This document shows positions 8,212 to 19,144 of a DNA stretch of 64,000 nucleotides, in pieces; the stretch's first letter is position 1, and each line of letters opens with the position of its first letter. This stretch comes from Gemmatimonadota bacterium (GTDB lineage Bacteria; Gemmatimonadota; Gemmatimonadetes; Longimicrobiales; Gaopeijiaceae), in contig JAURER010000006.1 in assembly GCA_030827315.1 (NCBI GenBank), positions 1 to 64,000 of the forward strand. The letters run 5' to 3'. The translations under genes were made by a program, and so were the position numbers. The notes under the pieces were generated by a model. That model ran no database searches, was not told the DNA's origin, and saw only the letters and a program-made list of their open reading frames with translations.

Positions 8212-9725
8212 GGGCTCTCCGCTCCCATCTGCCGCTTCGCCTTCCGGTCGTACATGTCCGCGTCGGCGGCCCGCAGCACGTCGTTCATGGTAACCATCGT
8301 GTCCGCGTCGAACTCCGCGCATCCGATACTGACGGAGATCCCGAATCCGGCCAGGACCTCGTCATCGGCGATCCGGTGTTCCGCGCGTTCCACGAAGCGC
8401 TGGGCGCCGCCGATGCGGGTGTCGGAGAGCACCTGCACGAATTCGTCACCGCCGTAGCGGGCGACGATGTTCATCGCCCGATTCTCGACCTGGAGCACGT
8501 GGGCGACCGCCTTGAGGATCTCGTCCCCGGCCACGTGGCCGAAGGTGTCGTTGTAGTGCTTGAAACGGTCGATGTCGAAGATGGCGATGGACACGGGACG
8601 CCCGCGCCGTGCCGCGGCGACCTCGTGGTCCAGGTGCATCTCGAGCCGGCGGCGATTGGGCAGGCCGGTGAGGGGGTCGGTGAGCGACAGCGCGTGCAGG
8701 CTCGTGTGGAGTCTGGCGTTGGCGAGAGCCACGCACGCCTGGCTGGCCAGCCGCTGGAGCACCGCGATGTCCTCGCCGCCGAAGCGTCGCGGCTGACGGC
8801 TGCACGCGGTCAGGATGCCCTCGATCTGCTCACCGAGCACGAGAGGCACACCGACGGCGGATCCTTCCGTGAGGTGCTCGGCGATGTGCGCGGGCAGATT
8901 CGCACTCGGGGCCGCGAGGTTGTCGATCGTGATCGGCCGGCCCTCTCCCAAGAGTGTCTCGAACATGTCACCGTTGAATTCCCACTCGAGGCCGGGGGGC
9001 GGTGCGATCTCACCCCACGAATCGGCCACGCGGCAAAGGCCCGGTGTACGCGGGTCGTGGAGCCAGACGGCGACCCCGTCCACGTGGAGGATCTCCGAGA
9101 CGGCGGAGAGGACGAGCCCCACGACCTGGTCGGGGTCGAGCTTGCTTGTGAGCGCGCGCCCGATCTCCTCGAGCTGCTCGGCCTCACGCCGTCGCCGGTC
9201 GAGCTCGGCGAACAGCTGCGCGTTGTAGATGGCCACCGCGGCGACGCCGGCGAGGCCCTCCATGATCTCGAGGTCGGCCTGGTCGTATGCGCCGTCGTCG
9301 TAGCTCTGGGCGCTGATGGCTCCGAGCACGCGGCCGTCGTGGAGCAGGGGGGCCACGACGGCGGAGCGCGTCGGTCGGGAGTCGTCGGCGCCGAGCGAGA
9401 GCAGGGCCCCGTCGGAGAGCGCCTGGTTGATGATGGAGCCCTTCTGGGCGGTGAGTACCTCGGAGTCGGATCCGCGGTACGGGATGTCGACGTGCTGTCC
9501 GCGGCCCTCCTCGGCGAAGTAGACGACCCGGGCGAGGTCACTGCCCTGGTCGTGCAGCGCGAGGTAGAAGCCCGACGTCTCCACCGCGGCCGCGGTGGCA
9601 CGGTAGATCGCCTCGTGGAGCTCGTCCGGACTCAGCTTCGCCCCGAGGGTGCGCGTCGCGTCGAGCAGGATCCGGTAGCGATCCGCCGCGCGAGGGGCGT
9701 GGGCGTCTCTGTCGGGAGAGGACAT
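8208..9725 (-). CDS. GAF-GAF-GGDEF diguanylate cyclase
   Basis: Makes cyclic di-GMP from GTP in the cytoplasm. In 505 residues there are two GAF sensor domains (about residues 20-165 and 185-325) and a C-terminal GGDEF domain (about 335-500). The active-site motif RYGGDEF is intact, so activity is expected. The inhibitory-site position reads RAMN rather than RxxD, which suggests loss of product inhibition. There is no membrane segment, so the signal is likely cytoplasmic. The upstream promoter at 9790-9818 and the TTGA overlap with the phosphatase gene suggest a two-gene transcript. With the degenerate GGDEF regulator and the exopolysaccharide genes it makes a c-di-GMP-controlled polysaccharide locus plausible. 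Confidence 0.92.
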   Translation of the reverse strand: MSSPDRDAHAPRAADRYRILLDATRTLGAKLSPDELHEAIYRATAAAVETSGFYLALHDQGSDLARVVYFAEEGRGQHVDIPYRGSDSEVLTAQKGSIINQALSDGALLSLGADDSRPTRSAVVAPLLHDGRVLGAISAQSYDDGAYDQADLEIMEGLAGVAAVAIYNAQLFAELDRRRREAEQLEEIGRALTSKLDPDQVVGLVLSAVSEILHVDGVAVWLHDPRTPGLCRVADSWGEIAPPPGLEWEFNGDMFETLLGEGRPITIDNLAAPSANLPAHIAEHLTEGSAVGVPLVLGEQIEGILTACSRQPRRFGGEDIAVLQRLASQACVALANARLHTSLHALSLTDPLTGLPNRRRLEMHLDHEVAAARRGRPVSIAIFDIDRFKHYNDTFGHVAGDEILKAVAHVLQVENRAMNIVARYGGDEFVQVLSDTRIGGAQRFVERAEHRIADDEVLAGFGISVSIGCAEFDADTMVTMNDVLRAADADMYDRKAKRQMGAESP

Positions 9726-9789
9726 GGCGGCGATTTGGATCCACGATTCCTGCCGGGAAGCCCCGTGCAGCGGGGGCTCCTACGACCCC

Positions 9790-9818
9790 ATTATGTGCCG
9801 CCGGGCCACGGGTAACAA
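9790..9818 (-). promoter_or_regulatory. Sigma-70-type promoter for the diguanylate cyclase gene
   Basis: Read on the minus strand, TTGTTA (-35, 9818-9813) and CATAAT (-10, 9795-9790) are separated by exactly 17 bases. They lie about 65 bases upstream of the cyclase ATG at 9725, in the gap after the RNA methyltransferase stop. Confidence 0.5.
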
Positions 9819-9842
9819 CACGCCTGTAGTCCCGGCTCTCCG

Positions 9843-10619
9843 TCAGGACCGGCGTTTTTCGGGGAGGTGCCGGTCGAGGTAGGCCGCGATTTCCCACCCG
9901 ATGGCGGCGATCAGCTTCGCCTCGCGGCGATCGGGCTCCGCGCGGGCGATGAGCGTGCGGAGGGTGCGCATGACCGCCGCGGGCTTCCGGGCCTTGTAGA
10001 ACTCGATGCGGTCGAGCCCCTGACCCAGGGCCTGGAACGTCTGTTCGAGCTCCTCCTGCGTGGGCGGGCGCGTGGCGCGTCGCCCCTTCGGCATCTCCCG
10101 GATTCCGCCGTCGACCGCCAGAAAGAGCTCGTACGCGACCACGAGGGCGGCCTGGGCGAGGTTGAGGCTCGAGTACTCGGGGGTGGTGGGGATGATGGTG
10201 AGGGCGTGGCACCGGTCGAGGTCCTCGTTCGTGAGGCCCCGGTCTTCCCGGCCGAAGAGGACGGCGACGCGCGGCTCGGGGTCGGATGGCTCCGCGACCT
10301 TCGTCGCGATGACCTCGGCCGCCTCGCGCGGGCGGAGGTACGTGCGGCCCGCCGTGCGAGCCCTCGCCGTCGTGCCCACCACGAACGTGCAGTCGGCGAT
10401 GGCTTCGTCGAGCGAGTCGTGGATGCGCGCGGCCTCGATGAGGTCGGCCGTGCGGTGCGCGATGCCCTCGAGCCGGTACGCGTCGAACTCGTCCGGGTTC
10501 ACGACCCGGAGGTCGACGAGCCCGAAGTTCTTCATGACGCGAAGGACGCCGCCGATGTTGACGACGTCCTTGGGGTGATCGAGGACGAGCGCGACGCGCG
10601 CGAGCGGTCCGGCGCTCAG
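9843..10619 (-). CDS. SPOUT-class RNA 2'-O-methyltransferase (TrmH/TrmJ family)
   Basis: Methylates a ribose 2'-OH in tRNA or rRNA using S-adenosylmethionine. The conserved first motif ([18 protein letters not shown]) and the later knot motifs [17 protein letters not shown] and [22 protein letters not shown] are all present. The C-terminal extension after residue 180 resembles TrmJ. The first motif lies upstream of the first ATG (10535), which encodes MKNFG inside the fold. The frame has no ATG, GTG or TTG between there and the tatA stop. The best start is therefore CTG 10619, overlapping the tatA stop (CTGA) and giving 258 residues. It is the last gene of an overlapping acyl-CoA dehydrogenase-tatA-methyltransferase series. 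Confidence 0.85.
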   Translation of the reverse strand: MSAGPLARVALVLDHPKDVVNIGGVLRVMKNFGLVDLRVVNPDEFDAYRLEGIAHRTADLIEAARIHDSLDEAIADCTFVVGTTARARTAGRTYLRPREAAEVIATKVAEPSDPEPRVAVLFGREDRGLTNEDLDRCHALTIIPTTPEYSSLNLAQAALVVAYELFLAVDGGIREMPKGRRATRPPTQEELEQTFQALGQGLDRIEFYKARKPAAVMRTLRTLIARAEPDRREAKLIAAIGWEIAAYLDRHLPEKRRS

Positions 10620-10807
10620 CGGTCTTCCTCGTCCTCCGGATCGTCCGGGGCCTGGAGCGCGCCCTTGAAGTTGCGGATGCCGCTGCCCAGTCCACGCGCC
10701 AGGTCCGGCAGCTTCTTGGCGCCGAACAGGAGCACGAGGATGCCGAACACGAGGAGGGCCTCGGCCACGCCGAACGTGATCAGGAGGCTGGATGTGAGGC
10801 CGATCAT
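10616..10807 (-). CDS. tatA: Twin-arginine translocase subunit TatA
   Basis: A pore-forming subunit of the Tat system that exports folded proteins. The 63 residues have the classic layout: one N-terminal membrane helix (about residues 8-27), the [14 protein letters not shown] hinge and amphipathic helix, then an acidic tail (DDPEDEEDR). The ATG overlaps the acyl-CoA dehydrogenase stop by 4 bp, and its own stop overlaps the probable CTG start of the RNA methyltransferase. No tatC or tatB is in the window. At least one likely Tat substrate is encoded here, the twin-arginine aminotransferase-like protein at 31107-32348. Confidence 0.93.
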   Translation of the reverse strand: MIGLTSSLLITFGVAEALLVFGILVLLFGAKKLPDLARGLGSGIRNFKGALQAPDDPEDEEDR

Positions 10808-11991
10808 CGCATCAGCGCCTTGGCGATCGTCTGCTTCTGCATATTCGACGTACCCTCGTAGATGGTCCCGATCTTGGCGTCCCGGTAGAGCTTTTCGACC
10901 GGGTACTCGCGAGTGAAGCCGTATCCACCATGGAGGTCGATGCACTGGGACGCCACCCTCTGGGCGACCTCCGAGGCGTACAGCTTCGCCATCGCGGCCG
11001 GCGTCACGAACGGCTGCCCTGCGTCCTTGAGGCGTGCGGCATTGTACACGAGCAGCCGGGCCGCCTCGATCTCGGTGGCCATCTCGGCGAGCTGGAACTG
11101 CACGCCCTGGAACGATCCGATCGCCCGGCCGAACTGCTCCCGCTCCTGCACGTAGCGCACGGTGTGGTCGAGCGCACCCTGGGCGAGCCCGATCATCTGC
11201 GCTCCGATCCCGATGCGCCCCTCGTTGAGCGTCTCGATGGCGGTCTTGTACCCCATCCCGACCTCGCCGAGGACGTTGGCTCCGGGCACGCGGACGTTCT
11301 CGAAGACGAGCTCGGTGGTGGAGGAGGCGCGGATGCCGAGCTTGTCTTCCTTCTTCCCGACCGAGAAGCCGTCGAATTCCCGCTCGACGAAGAAGGCCGT
11401 GATCCCCTTGTAGCCGGCGTCGGGGTCGACGGTGGCGAAGACGATGTAGATCCCCGCCTCCTTGCCGCTCGTGATCCAGAGCTTGTGACCGTCGAGGATC
11501 CAGTCGTCTCCGTCCGGCGTGGCCCGGCAGGCCAGGGCGAACGCGTCGGACCCGCTGCCGGCTTCGGAGAGCGCGTACGCGCCCACGGTGTCGGCTGCGA
11601 GGCGCGGGAGGTAGCGCGACTTCTGCTCGTCGTTCGCCCACCGGATGACGGCGTTGATGACCAGTGTGTTCTGCACGTCGACGAGCACGGACACCGACGG
11701 GTCGACCTTGGCGAGCTCCTCCACGACGAGGATCGACGTGAAGAAGTCAGCACCGGTTCCCCCGTACTGCTCAGGGATCTCGATGGCCATCAGCCCCATC
11801 TCGAAGAGCTGGGGAATGAGGCCGGGGTCGATCTGCGCCGCCTCGTCCATTTCCATGACCCTGGGCGCGATCTCGGCGGCCGCGAAGTCGCGGACGGCCT
11901 CCTGGAACATGCGCTCCTGCTCGGTCAGGTCGGTGAGCGGGGGGCGCGTGGTGGCGAGAGTCGACATAAATCTATCGGTGTCCAGGCTCAT
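10804..11991 (-). CDS. Acyl-CoA dehydrogenase
   Basis: An FAD enzyme that introduces a trans-2 double bond in acyl-CoA during beta-oxidation or branched-chain amino-acid breakdown, passing electrons to ETF. The 395 residues match the family length, with signatures [13 protein letters not shown] and [10 protein letters not shown] (FAD/substrate region) and [17 protein letters not shown]. The C-terminal [19 protein letters not shown] is followed by YEGTSNMQ, whose Glu sits where the catalytic base of short-chain enzymes lies. ATG 11991 is taken as start. ATG 11967 is possible and neither has a strong ribosome binding site. It is translationally coupled to tatA by a 4-bp overlap. Confidence 0.93.
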   Translation of the reverse strand: MSLDTDRFMSTLATTRPPLTDLTEQERMFQEAVRDFAAAEIAPRVMEMDEAAQIDPGLIPQLFEMGLMAIEIPEQYGGTGADFFTSILVVEELAKVDPSVSVLVDVQNTLVINAVIRWANDEQKSRYLPRLAADTVGAYALSEAGSGSDAFALACRATPDGDDWILDGHKLWITSGKEAGIYIVFATVDPDAGYKGITAFFVEREFDGFSVGKKEDKLGIRASSTTELVFENVRVPGANVLGEVGMGYKTAIETLNEGRIGIGAQMIGLAQGALDHTVRYVQEREQFGRAIGSFQGVQFQLAEMATEIEAARLLVYNAARLKDAGQPFVTPAAMAKLYASEVAQRVASQCIDLHGGYGFTREYPVEKLYRDAKIGTIYEGTSNMQKQTIAKALMR

Positions 11992-12054
11992 TCCGGGCGG
12001 GTCGATTCGTGACCCGCAATCTACACCGCCCGGGCGGGTGGGTGGAGTACGGCT

Positions 12055-12990
12055 TCAATCGCGCCTCCGGGATGCCGCCCACGCCCTGAGGCCGATGGGG
12101 AAGTCCAGCTCCGCGCGGCGATCCTCGAGCGCCTCCGGTGTCTGCACGCCGAGATCCGTCACGACGCTCGTCACCCACTCCATCGGCACGACCTCGAAGT
12201 ACCGGTTCCAGATGCGCACGCCCGCCGGGGCGTCCCACACCTCCGTGCCCGGGCGGTCGTCGTCGAGCACCTGCGGGAAGCCCCGCGGGAGGATCTTCGT
12301 CTCGTCTGCGAGGACGTGCACCGGCACGCCGGCGACCCGGGCCGCGTGCACGACGACGCAGGAGCCGATCTTGTTGACCACGCCGAGGTCTCCGATCGAG
12401 TCGGCCCCGATCAGCACCGCGTCCGCCTGCGGGACGAGGAGCTGAGCCGCGGCGTCCACGGCGAAGACGACGTCGACACCCGCCCTGGCGAGCGCCGAGG
12501 CCATGTCGCGACCCTCGTTGACCGGTCTGCTCTCGAAGCAGAGGACCGTGATCCCGCGCGGGCCGGCCTCTTCGGCCAGCAGTCTCCGCACCGTCGCCGA
12601 CGAGGACAGCGTCGCGACCATGCCGCCGACCGGAAGGACCGCCGCCGCGGCGAGGGCGGCGGCCTCGGAGCGGGCTTCGAGGTCCGATCGGAATCGGTCG
12701 GCCGCGCTGGCGGCGGCGTGCCTGCCATGCTCGAGGGTGTCGGCTTCCTCCACCGCCTGCAGGACGTCGCGGACGAGCGCCGCGAGCGGCGCCATGGCGG
12801 GCTGCGCGTCGAGGATGCGCCGCGAGACCTCCCCGAGCCCCCATCGCAGCTCCTCGATCGAGCCCGCCTGGAGGCGCACGGCCGCGCGCCGGATGACGTC
12901 TGCCGCGGTTCGGGACAGGACGGAGGCGCCCGACACCACGTCGTCCCGCAGCGGGGCGACGAGCTCGGCGAAACGGCGATCGGAGTCCAT
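12055..12990 (-). CDS. eIF-2B alpha/beta/delta-family protein (sugar-phosphate isomerase-like)
   Basis: A 311-residue member of the family that includes archaeal ribose-1,5-bisphosphate isomerase, methylthioribose-1-phosphate isomerase and eukaryotic eIF-2B regulatory subunits. The family core GADSIGDLGVVNKIGS is present about residue 200, followed by VHVLADETKILP. The helical N-terminal domain (residues 1-110) is also typical. ATG 12990 (MDSDRRFAEL) is chosen. The frame stays open to 13524, but that part is antisense to gcvH. There is no partner gene such as RuBisCO or a methionine-salvage enzyme nearby, so the substrate is unknown. It is transcribed divergently from gcvH. Confidence 0.75.
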   Translation of the reverse strand: MDSDRRFAELVAPLRDDVVSGASVLSRTAADVIRRAAVRLQAGSIEELRWGLGEVSRRILDAQPAMAPLAALVRDVLQAVEEADTLEHGRHAAASAADRFRSDLEARSEAAALAAAAVLPVGGMVATLSSSATVRRLLAEEAGPRGITVLCFESRPVNEGRDMASALARAGVDVVFAVDAAAQLLVPQADAVLIGADSIGDLGVVNKIGSCVVVHAARVAGVPVHVLADETKILPRGFPQVLDDDRPGTEVWDAPAGVRIWNRYFEVVPMEWVTSVVTDLGVQTPEALEDRRAELDFPIGLRAWAASRRRD

Positions 12991-13037
12991 GGACGGGGGC
13001 CGGAAATCGGGTGGTGCGGTGGCCCAAAGTAGGAGTC

Positions 13038-13065
13038 TTGACCCGCGCTCAAAACCCCGTACACT
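13038..13065 (+). promoter_or_regulatory. Sigma-70-type promoter for gcvH
   Basis: TTGACC (-35) and TACACT (-10) are separated by 16 bases, about 80 bases upstream of the gcvH ATG. I see no glycine-riboswitch-like tandem aptamer in this leader. Confidence 0.5.
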
Positions 13066-13146
13066 CAGGCTCGCCGTCGCCGGACGGCTTCGCCCTCGAC
13101 CTACGAGGCACCCCGCCCGGCACCGAGGATGCCTCCGGAGGAACCG

Positions 13147-13533
13147 ATGTCCGAGATTCCCAGCGATCTTTTCTACACCGAGGAGCACGAGTACCTGAAG
13201 GCCACCGATGAAGACGGGGTCTTCATCGTCGGGATCACGGACTATGCGCAGGGCGAGCTCGGGGACGTGGTGTTCGTCGAGCTCCCCGACAGCGGCGTCT
13301 CCTTCGACCGCATGGACGTCTTCGGAACCATCGAGGCCGTGAAGGCCGTGAGCGACCTGTACTGCCCGCTCCAGGGCGAGGTGCTGGCGGTCAACGAGGC
13401 GCTCGACGACGACCCCTCGCTGGTCAATTCGGACCCGTACGGCGACGGCTGGATGATCAAGCTGAAACTCGCTGACCCCGGTGAGGTATCCTCCCTCCTG
13501 ACGGCCGACGGCTACTCGGACCACATCGGCTGA
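13147..13533 (+). CDS. gcvH: Glycine cleavage system H protein
   Basis: A lipoyl carrier that shuttles the aminomethyl group between GcvP, GcvT and the lipoamide dehydrogenase. The 128 residues show the usual start (FYTEEHEYLK), the lipoylation site in GTIEAVKAVSDLY with the target Lys, and the ending DPYGDGWMIKLK. ATG 13147 follows GGAGGA at a good distance, so the ATG at 13129 is less likely. gcvP follows after 80 bp that contain a strong hairpin. gcvT and lpd are not in the window. The lipoate-ligase-family gene at 19928 may supply the lipoyl group. Confidence 0.95.
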   Translation: MSEIPSDLFYTEEHEYLKATDEDGVFIVGITDYAQGELGDVVFVELPDSGVSFDRMDVFGTIEAVKAVSDLYCPLQGEVLAVNEALDDDPSLVNSDPYGDGWMIKLKLADPGEVSSLLTADGYSDHIG

Positions 13534-13564
13534 ACCCGTCCGCTGCTTCGTGAATTGACGGAAC

Positions 13565-13597
13565 GGGCCGCGGCCCGCCTTCGGGCGGCCGCGGCCC
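13565..13597 (+). terminator. Strong GC hairpin between gcvH and gcvP
   Basis: Two arms of 14-15 bases (GGGCCGCGGCCCGCC and its near-exact complement) flank a TTCG tetraloop, with a single bulge. It is followed by CTCTGACTTG, with no T-run, and ends 16 bases before the gcvP ATG. It may be a partial terminator, a 3' stabiliser of gcvH mRNA or an attenuator. Confidence 0.5.
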
Positions 13598-13613
13598 TCT
13601 GACTTGAGAGATC

Positions 13614-16481
<2,868 letters not shown>

Positions 16482-16619
16482 GGATCTTCACCCCGGGAGA
16501 GGGTAGCTAGGAAGTCGGGTTCGGCAGCGTTACGATGGCTCTAGAGCGGGTCACGTGGTTGCGCAGGCTGAAGGGGGCTTGGGGCGATGCCTTGTTTCGC
16601 CGACACCCCACAGGATTCG

Positions 16620-18449
16620 ATGACCAGACCCAGATACATCCTCGGCATCTCCGCCTACTACCACGACAGCGCCGCCGCGCTGCTCAAGGATGGCGAGATC
16701 GCCGCGGCCGCCCAGGAAGAGCGTTTCACCCGCATCAAGGGTGACGCCTCGTTCCCCGCCCATGCGGTGAAGTTCTGCCTCGAGCGGGAGGGCATCACGG
16801 TCGACGATCTCGAGTACGTCGGCTTCTACGACAAGCCCCTCCTCAAGTTCGAGCGGATCCTGGAGACATATCTCGGGATCGCGCCCCGCGGATTCGGTTC
16901 CTTCCTCAAGGCGGGGCCGCTCTGGATCAAGGAAAAGCTCTTTCAGAAGGACGACATCGCCGACGCCCTCGGCTACTCTGGCGAGATCCTGTTCGCGGAG
17001 CACCACGAGTCGCACGCCGCGAGTGCCTTCCTGCCGTCTCCGTTCGAGGAGGCGGCCATCCTGACCATGGACGGGGTGGGGGAGTGGGCGACCGCATCCA
17101 TCGGGGTTGGCCGAGGCAATGATCTCGAACTGATCCGCGAGCTCCACTGGCCCGACTCCCTGGGGCTCGTCTACTCGGCCTTCACGTACTACACGGGCTT
17201 CAAGGTCAATTCGGGCGAGTACAAGGTGATGGGACTCGCCCCGTACGGTGAGCCGAAATACACGAAGCTGATCCTCGAGGAGCTGATGAATCTCCGCGAG
17301 GACGGCTCCTTCACCCTGAACCAGCAGTACTTCAACTACCTGGGTGGACTCACGATGACGAGTCCCGCGTTCGACGAGCTCTTCGGGGGGGCGCCCCGAA
17401 AGCCGGAGACGCGGATCTCCCAGCGGGAGATGGACCTGGCGCGGTCCGTGCAGGACGCGTGCGAGGAAGTCGTGATGCGTATGGCGCGGACCGCCCGGCA
17501 GGAGACGGGATCGAAGAACCTGTGCCTTGCGGGCGGTGTCGCGCTCAACTGCGTCGCGAACGGGAAGGTTCTGCGCAGCGGCATGTTCGACAGGATCTGG
17601 ATCCAGCCCGCGGCCGGTGACGCGGGTGGGGCACTCGGTGTCGCCCAGCTCATCTGGCATCGGCACCTGAAGCAGCCGCGACCGCTCGACGGCCGGCGCG
17701 ACGCGATGCAGGGCGCCTACCTCGGCCCCTCCTTCACTCCGGAACAGATCGAGAAGGCGCTGCACCGCTTCGGGGCGAAATACCAGAAGCTGGAGCGCGG
17801 CGAACTGATCGACCGCACCGCGGCGCTCCTGGCCGACGCCAACGTGATCGGGTGGTTCAACGGGCGGATGGAGTTCGGTCCCCGGGCGCTCGGGAGCCGA
17901 AGCATCCTCGGTGACCCGCGGAGCCCCGAGATGCAGTCGAAGATGAATCTGAAGATCAAGTTCCGGGAGAGCTTCCGCCCGTTCGCACCGAGCGTTCTGG
18001 AGCACCGCGCCGCGGACTACTTCGATCTGGATGCCGAGTCGCCCTACATGCTCCTGGTCAGCCCCGTACGGGAAGACCGCCGGGTGCCGATGACGGACGA
18101 GCAGGAGAAGCTCTTCGGCATCGACAAGCTGAACGTGCCGCGGTCGGACATTCCGGCGATCACCCACGTGGACTATTCGGCCCGGGTTCAGACCGTCAGC
18201 CGCGACCGCAGCCCGGACTACTTCGACCTGATCTCGAAGTTCGACGAACTGACGGGGTGCGGGCTCGTGGTGAACACCTCGTTCAATGTCCGCGGGGAGC
18301 CGATCGTCTGCACTCCGGAAGACGCCTACGTCTGCTTCATGCGCACGGACATGGATTATCTGGTCGTGGGTCCCTATCTGCTCGACAAGCGCGAGCAGCC
18401 CGAACTCGTCGAGGAAGGAGACTGGCGTGATCGATTCGAACTCGACTGA
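16620..18449 (+). CDS. Carbamoyltransferase (NodU/CmcH/SxtI type)
   Basis: Transfers a carbamoyl group from carbamoyl phosphate, through a carbamoyl-adenylate, to a hydroxyl of a sugar or secondary metabolite. The 609 residues have the Kae1-like N-terminal domain (ILGISAYYHDSAAALL; metal-binding EHHESHAASAF; ILTMDGVGEW). The YrdC-like C-terminal part includes NGRMEFGPRALGSRSILGD and the ending NTSFNVRGEPIVCTPEDA. ATG 16620 has a weak AGGA upstream, and ATG 16587 would add 11 non-conserved residues. The next two genes, SxtJ-like and DUF5989, form a recurrent trio with this family. The target is unknown, but a surface polysaccharide or lipid is plausible. Confidence 0.92.
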   Translation: MTRPRYILGISAYYHDSAAALLKDGEIAAAAQEERFTRIKGDASFPAHAVKFCLEREGITVDDLEYVGFYDKPLLKFERILETYLGIAPRGFGSFLKAGPLWIKEKLFQKDDIADALGYSGEILFAEHHESHAASAFLPSPFEEAAILTMDGVGEWATASIGVGRGNDLELIRELHWPDSLGLVYSAFTYYTGFKVNSGEYKVMGLAPYGEPKYTKLILEELMNLREDGSFTLNQQYFNYLGGLTMTSPAFDELFGGAPRKPETRISQREMDLARSVQDACEEVVMRMARTARQETGSKNLCLAGGVALNCVANGKVLRSGMFDRIWIQPAAGDAGGALGVAQLIWHRHLKQPRPLDGRRDAMQGAYLGPSFTPEQIEKALHRFGAKYQKLERGELIDRTAALLADANVIGWFNGRMEFGPRALGSRSILGDPRSPEMQSKMNLKIKFRESFRPFAPSVLEHRAADYFDLDAESPYMLLVSPVREDRRVPMTDEQEKLFGIDKLNVPRSDIPAITHVDYSARVQTVSRDRSPDYFDLISKFDELTGCGLVVNTSFNVRGEPIVCTPEDAYVCFMRTDMDYLVVGPYLLDKREQPELVEEGDWRDRFELD

Positions 18450-18828
18450 GTTCACCGCCTCCGACGGACGCAAGTTCGCGTTTCCCGTCGGGACCGCGTT
18501 CCTCGTCCTCTCGGCGCTGTTGTTCTGGAGAGACAAGGAGACCGCGTTCCGCGTGACCGCGGCACTCGGGTTGCTCCTCTACGTGGCGGGGGCGATCCTG
18601 CCTGGCAAGCTCGGTCCGGTCTATCGCGGCTGGATGCGGATGGCCCTCGCGATCTCGAAGGTGACGACGCCCATCTTCATGGGCTTGGTGTACTTCGTGG
18701 TCCTGACGCCGACGGGGCTCCTCATGCGCGTCTTTGGCCGCAGGCCGATGAAGCACGGTGAACGGGACGGGGGTTTCTGGCAGTCGACCGCGGGCCGTCC
18801 GGTGAGCGACCTCAGGAGGCAGTTCTGA
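18427..18828 (+). CDS. SxtJ-family small membrane protein
   Basis: A 133-residue membrane protein with three hydrophobic segments (about residues 18-33, 43-58 and 75-98) and a polar, basic C-terminal tail. It matches the SxtJ family, found beside NodU-type carbamoyltransferases. GTG 18427 is chosen because GAAGGAG lies 6 bases upstream and the conserved part (FTASDGRKFAFPVG) starts directly after. The gene overlaps the carbamoyltransferase by 23 bp in another frame. No function is established. It could anchor the enzyme to the membrane or handle a lipid-linked acceptor. Confidence 0.82.
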   Translation: MIDSNSTEFTASDGRKFAFPVGTAFLVLSALLFWRDKETAFRVTAALGLLLYVAGAILPGKLGPVYRGWMRMALAISKVTTPIFMGLVYFVVLTPTGLLMRVFGRRPMKHGERDGGFWQSTAGRPVSDLRRQF

Positions 18829-18891
18829 CGTGTCGTCCCGTACGCGTGATTCGACGACGCCAAGCCATCATGTAAAGATCGAGAGTGTGCA

Positions 18892-19041
18892 ATGAGCCTG
18901 ATCAAGGAACTGTGGGCGTTCATGAAGGTGCGGAAGAAGTGGTGGCTCCTTCCGATCATCATCGTACTCCTGTCGGTAGGTGCGCTTCTGGTGTTCGCGC
19001 AGGGGTCGGCACTGGCGCCGTTCATCTACACGATCTTCTAG
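18892..19041 (+). CDS. DUF5989-family single-helix membrane protein
   Basis: A 49-residue protein: a short basic N-terminus (MSLIKELWAFMKVRKKWW), one strong membrane helix (about residues 19-37) and a short tail ending FIYTIF. It matches the tiny DUF5989 proteins that follow SxtJ and NodU-type genes. It is third in this operon and is followed directly by a terminator hairpin. Its function is unknown. Confidence 0.85.
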   Translation: MSLIKELWAFMKVRKKWWLLPIIIVLLSVGALLVFAQGSALAPFIYTIF

Positions 19042-19050
19042 AGCCCCGCC

Positions 19051-19081
19051 CCGACACCGGCTCGCGAGCCGGAGTCGGTTT
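19051..19081 (+). terminator. Intrinsic terminator after the carbamoyltransferase operon
   Basis: CCGGCTC-GC-GAGCCGG extended by CCGAC/GTCGG across one A/A mismatch gives a 12-bp stem, followed by TTT. It starts 10 bases after the DUF5989 stop. Confidence 0.65.
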
Positions 19082-19144
19082 GGGTCGCGCCGGTGCGGAG
19101 CCATATTCAGGAACCCGCACCTCCGACCCCAGCTCCTCTGCCCC

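Noticed and set aside
12991-13146. Glycine riboswitch in front of gcvH
   Set aside because: The leader is short, with the promoter about 80 bases from the ATG, and shows none of the tandem aptamer core sequence.
12991-13524. N-terminal extension of the eIF-2B-like protein
   Set aside because: The frame is open, but it would be antisense to gcvH. The conserved protein starts at ATG 12990.
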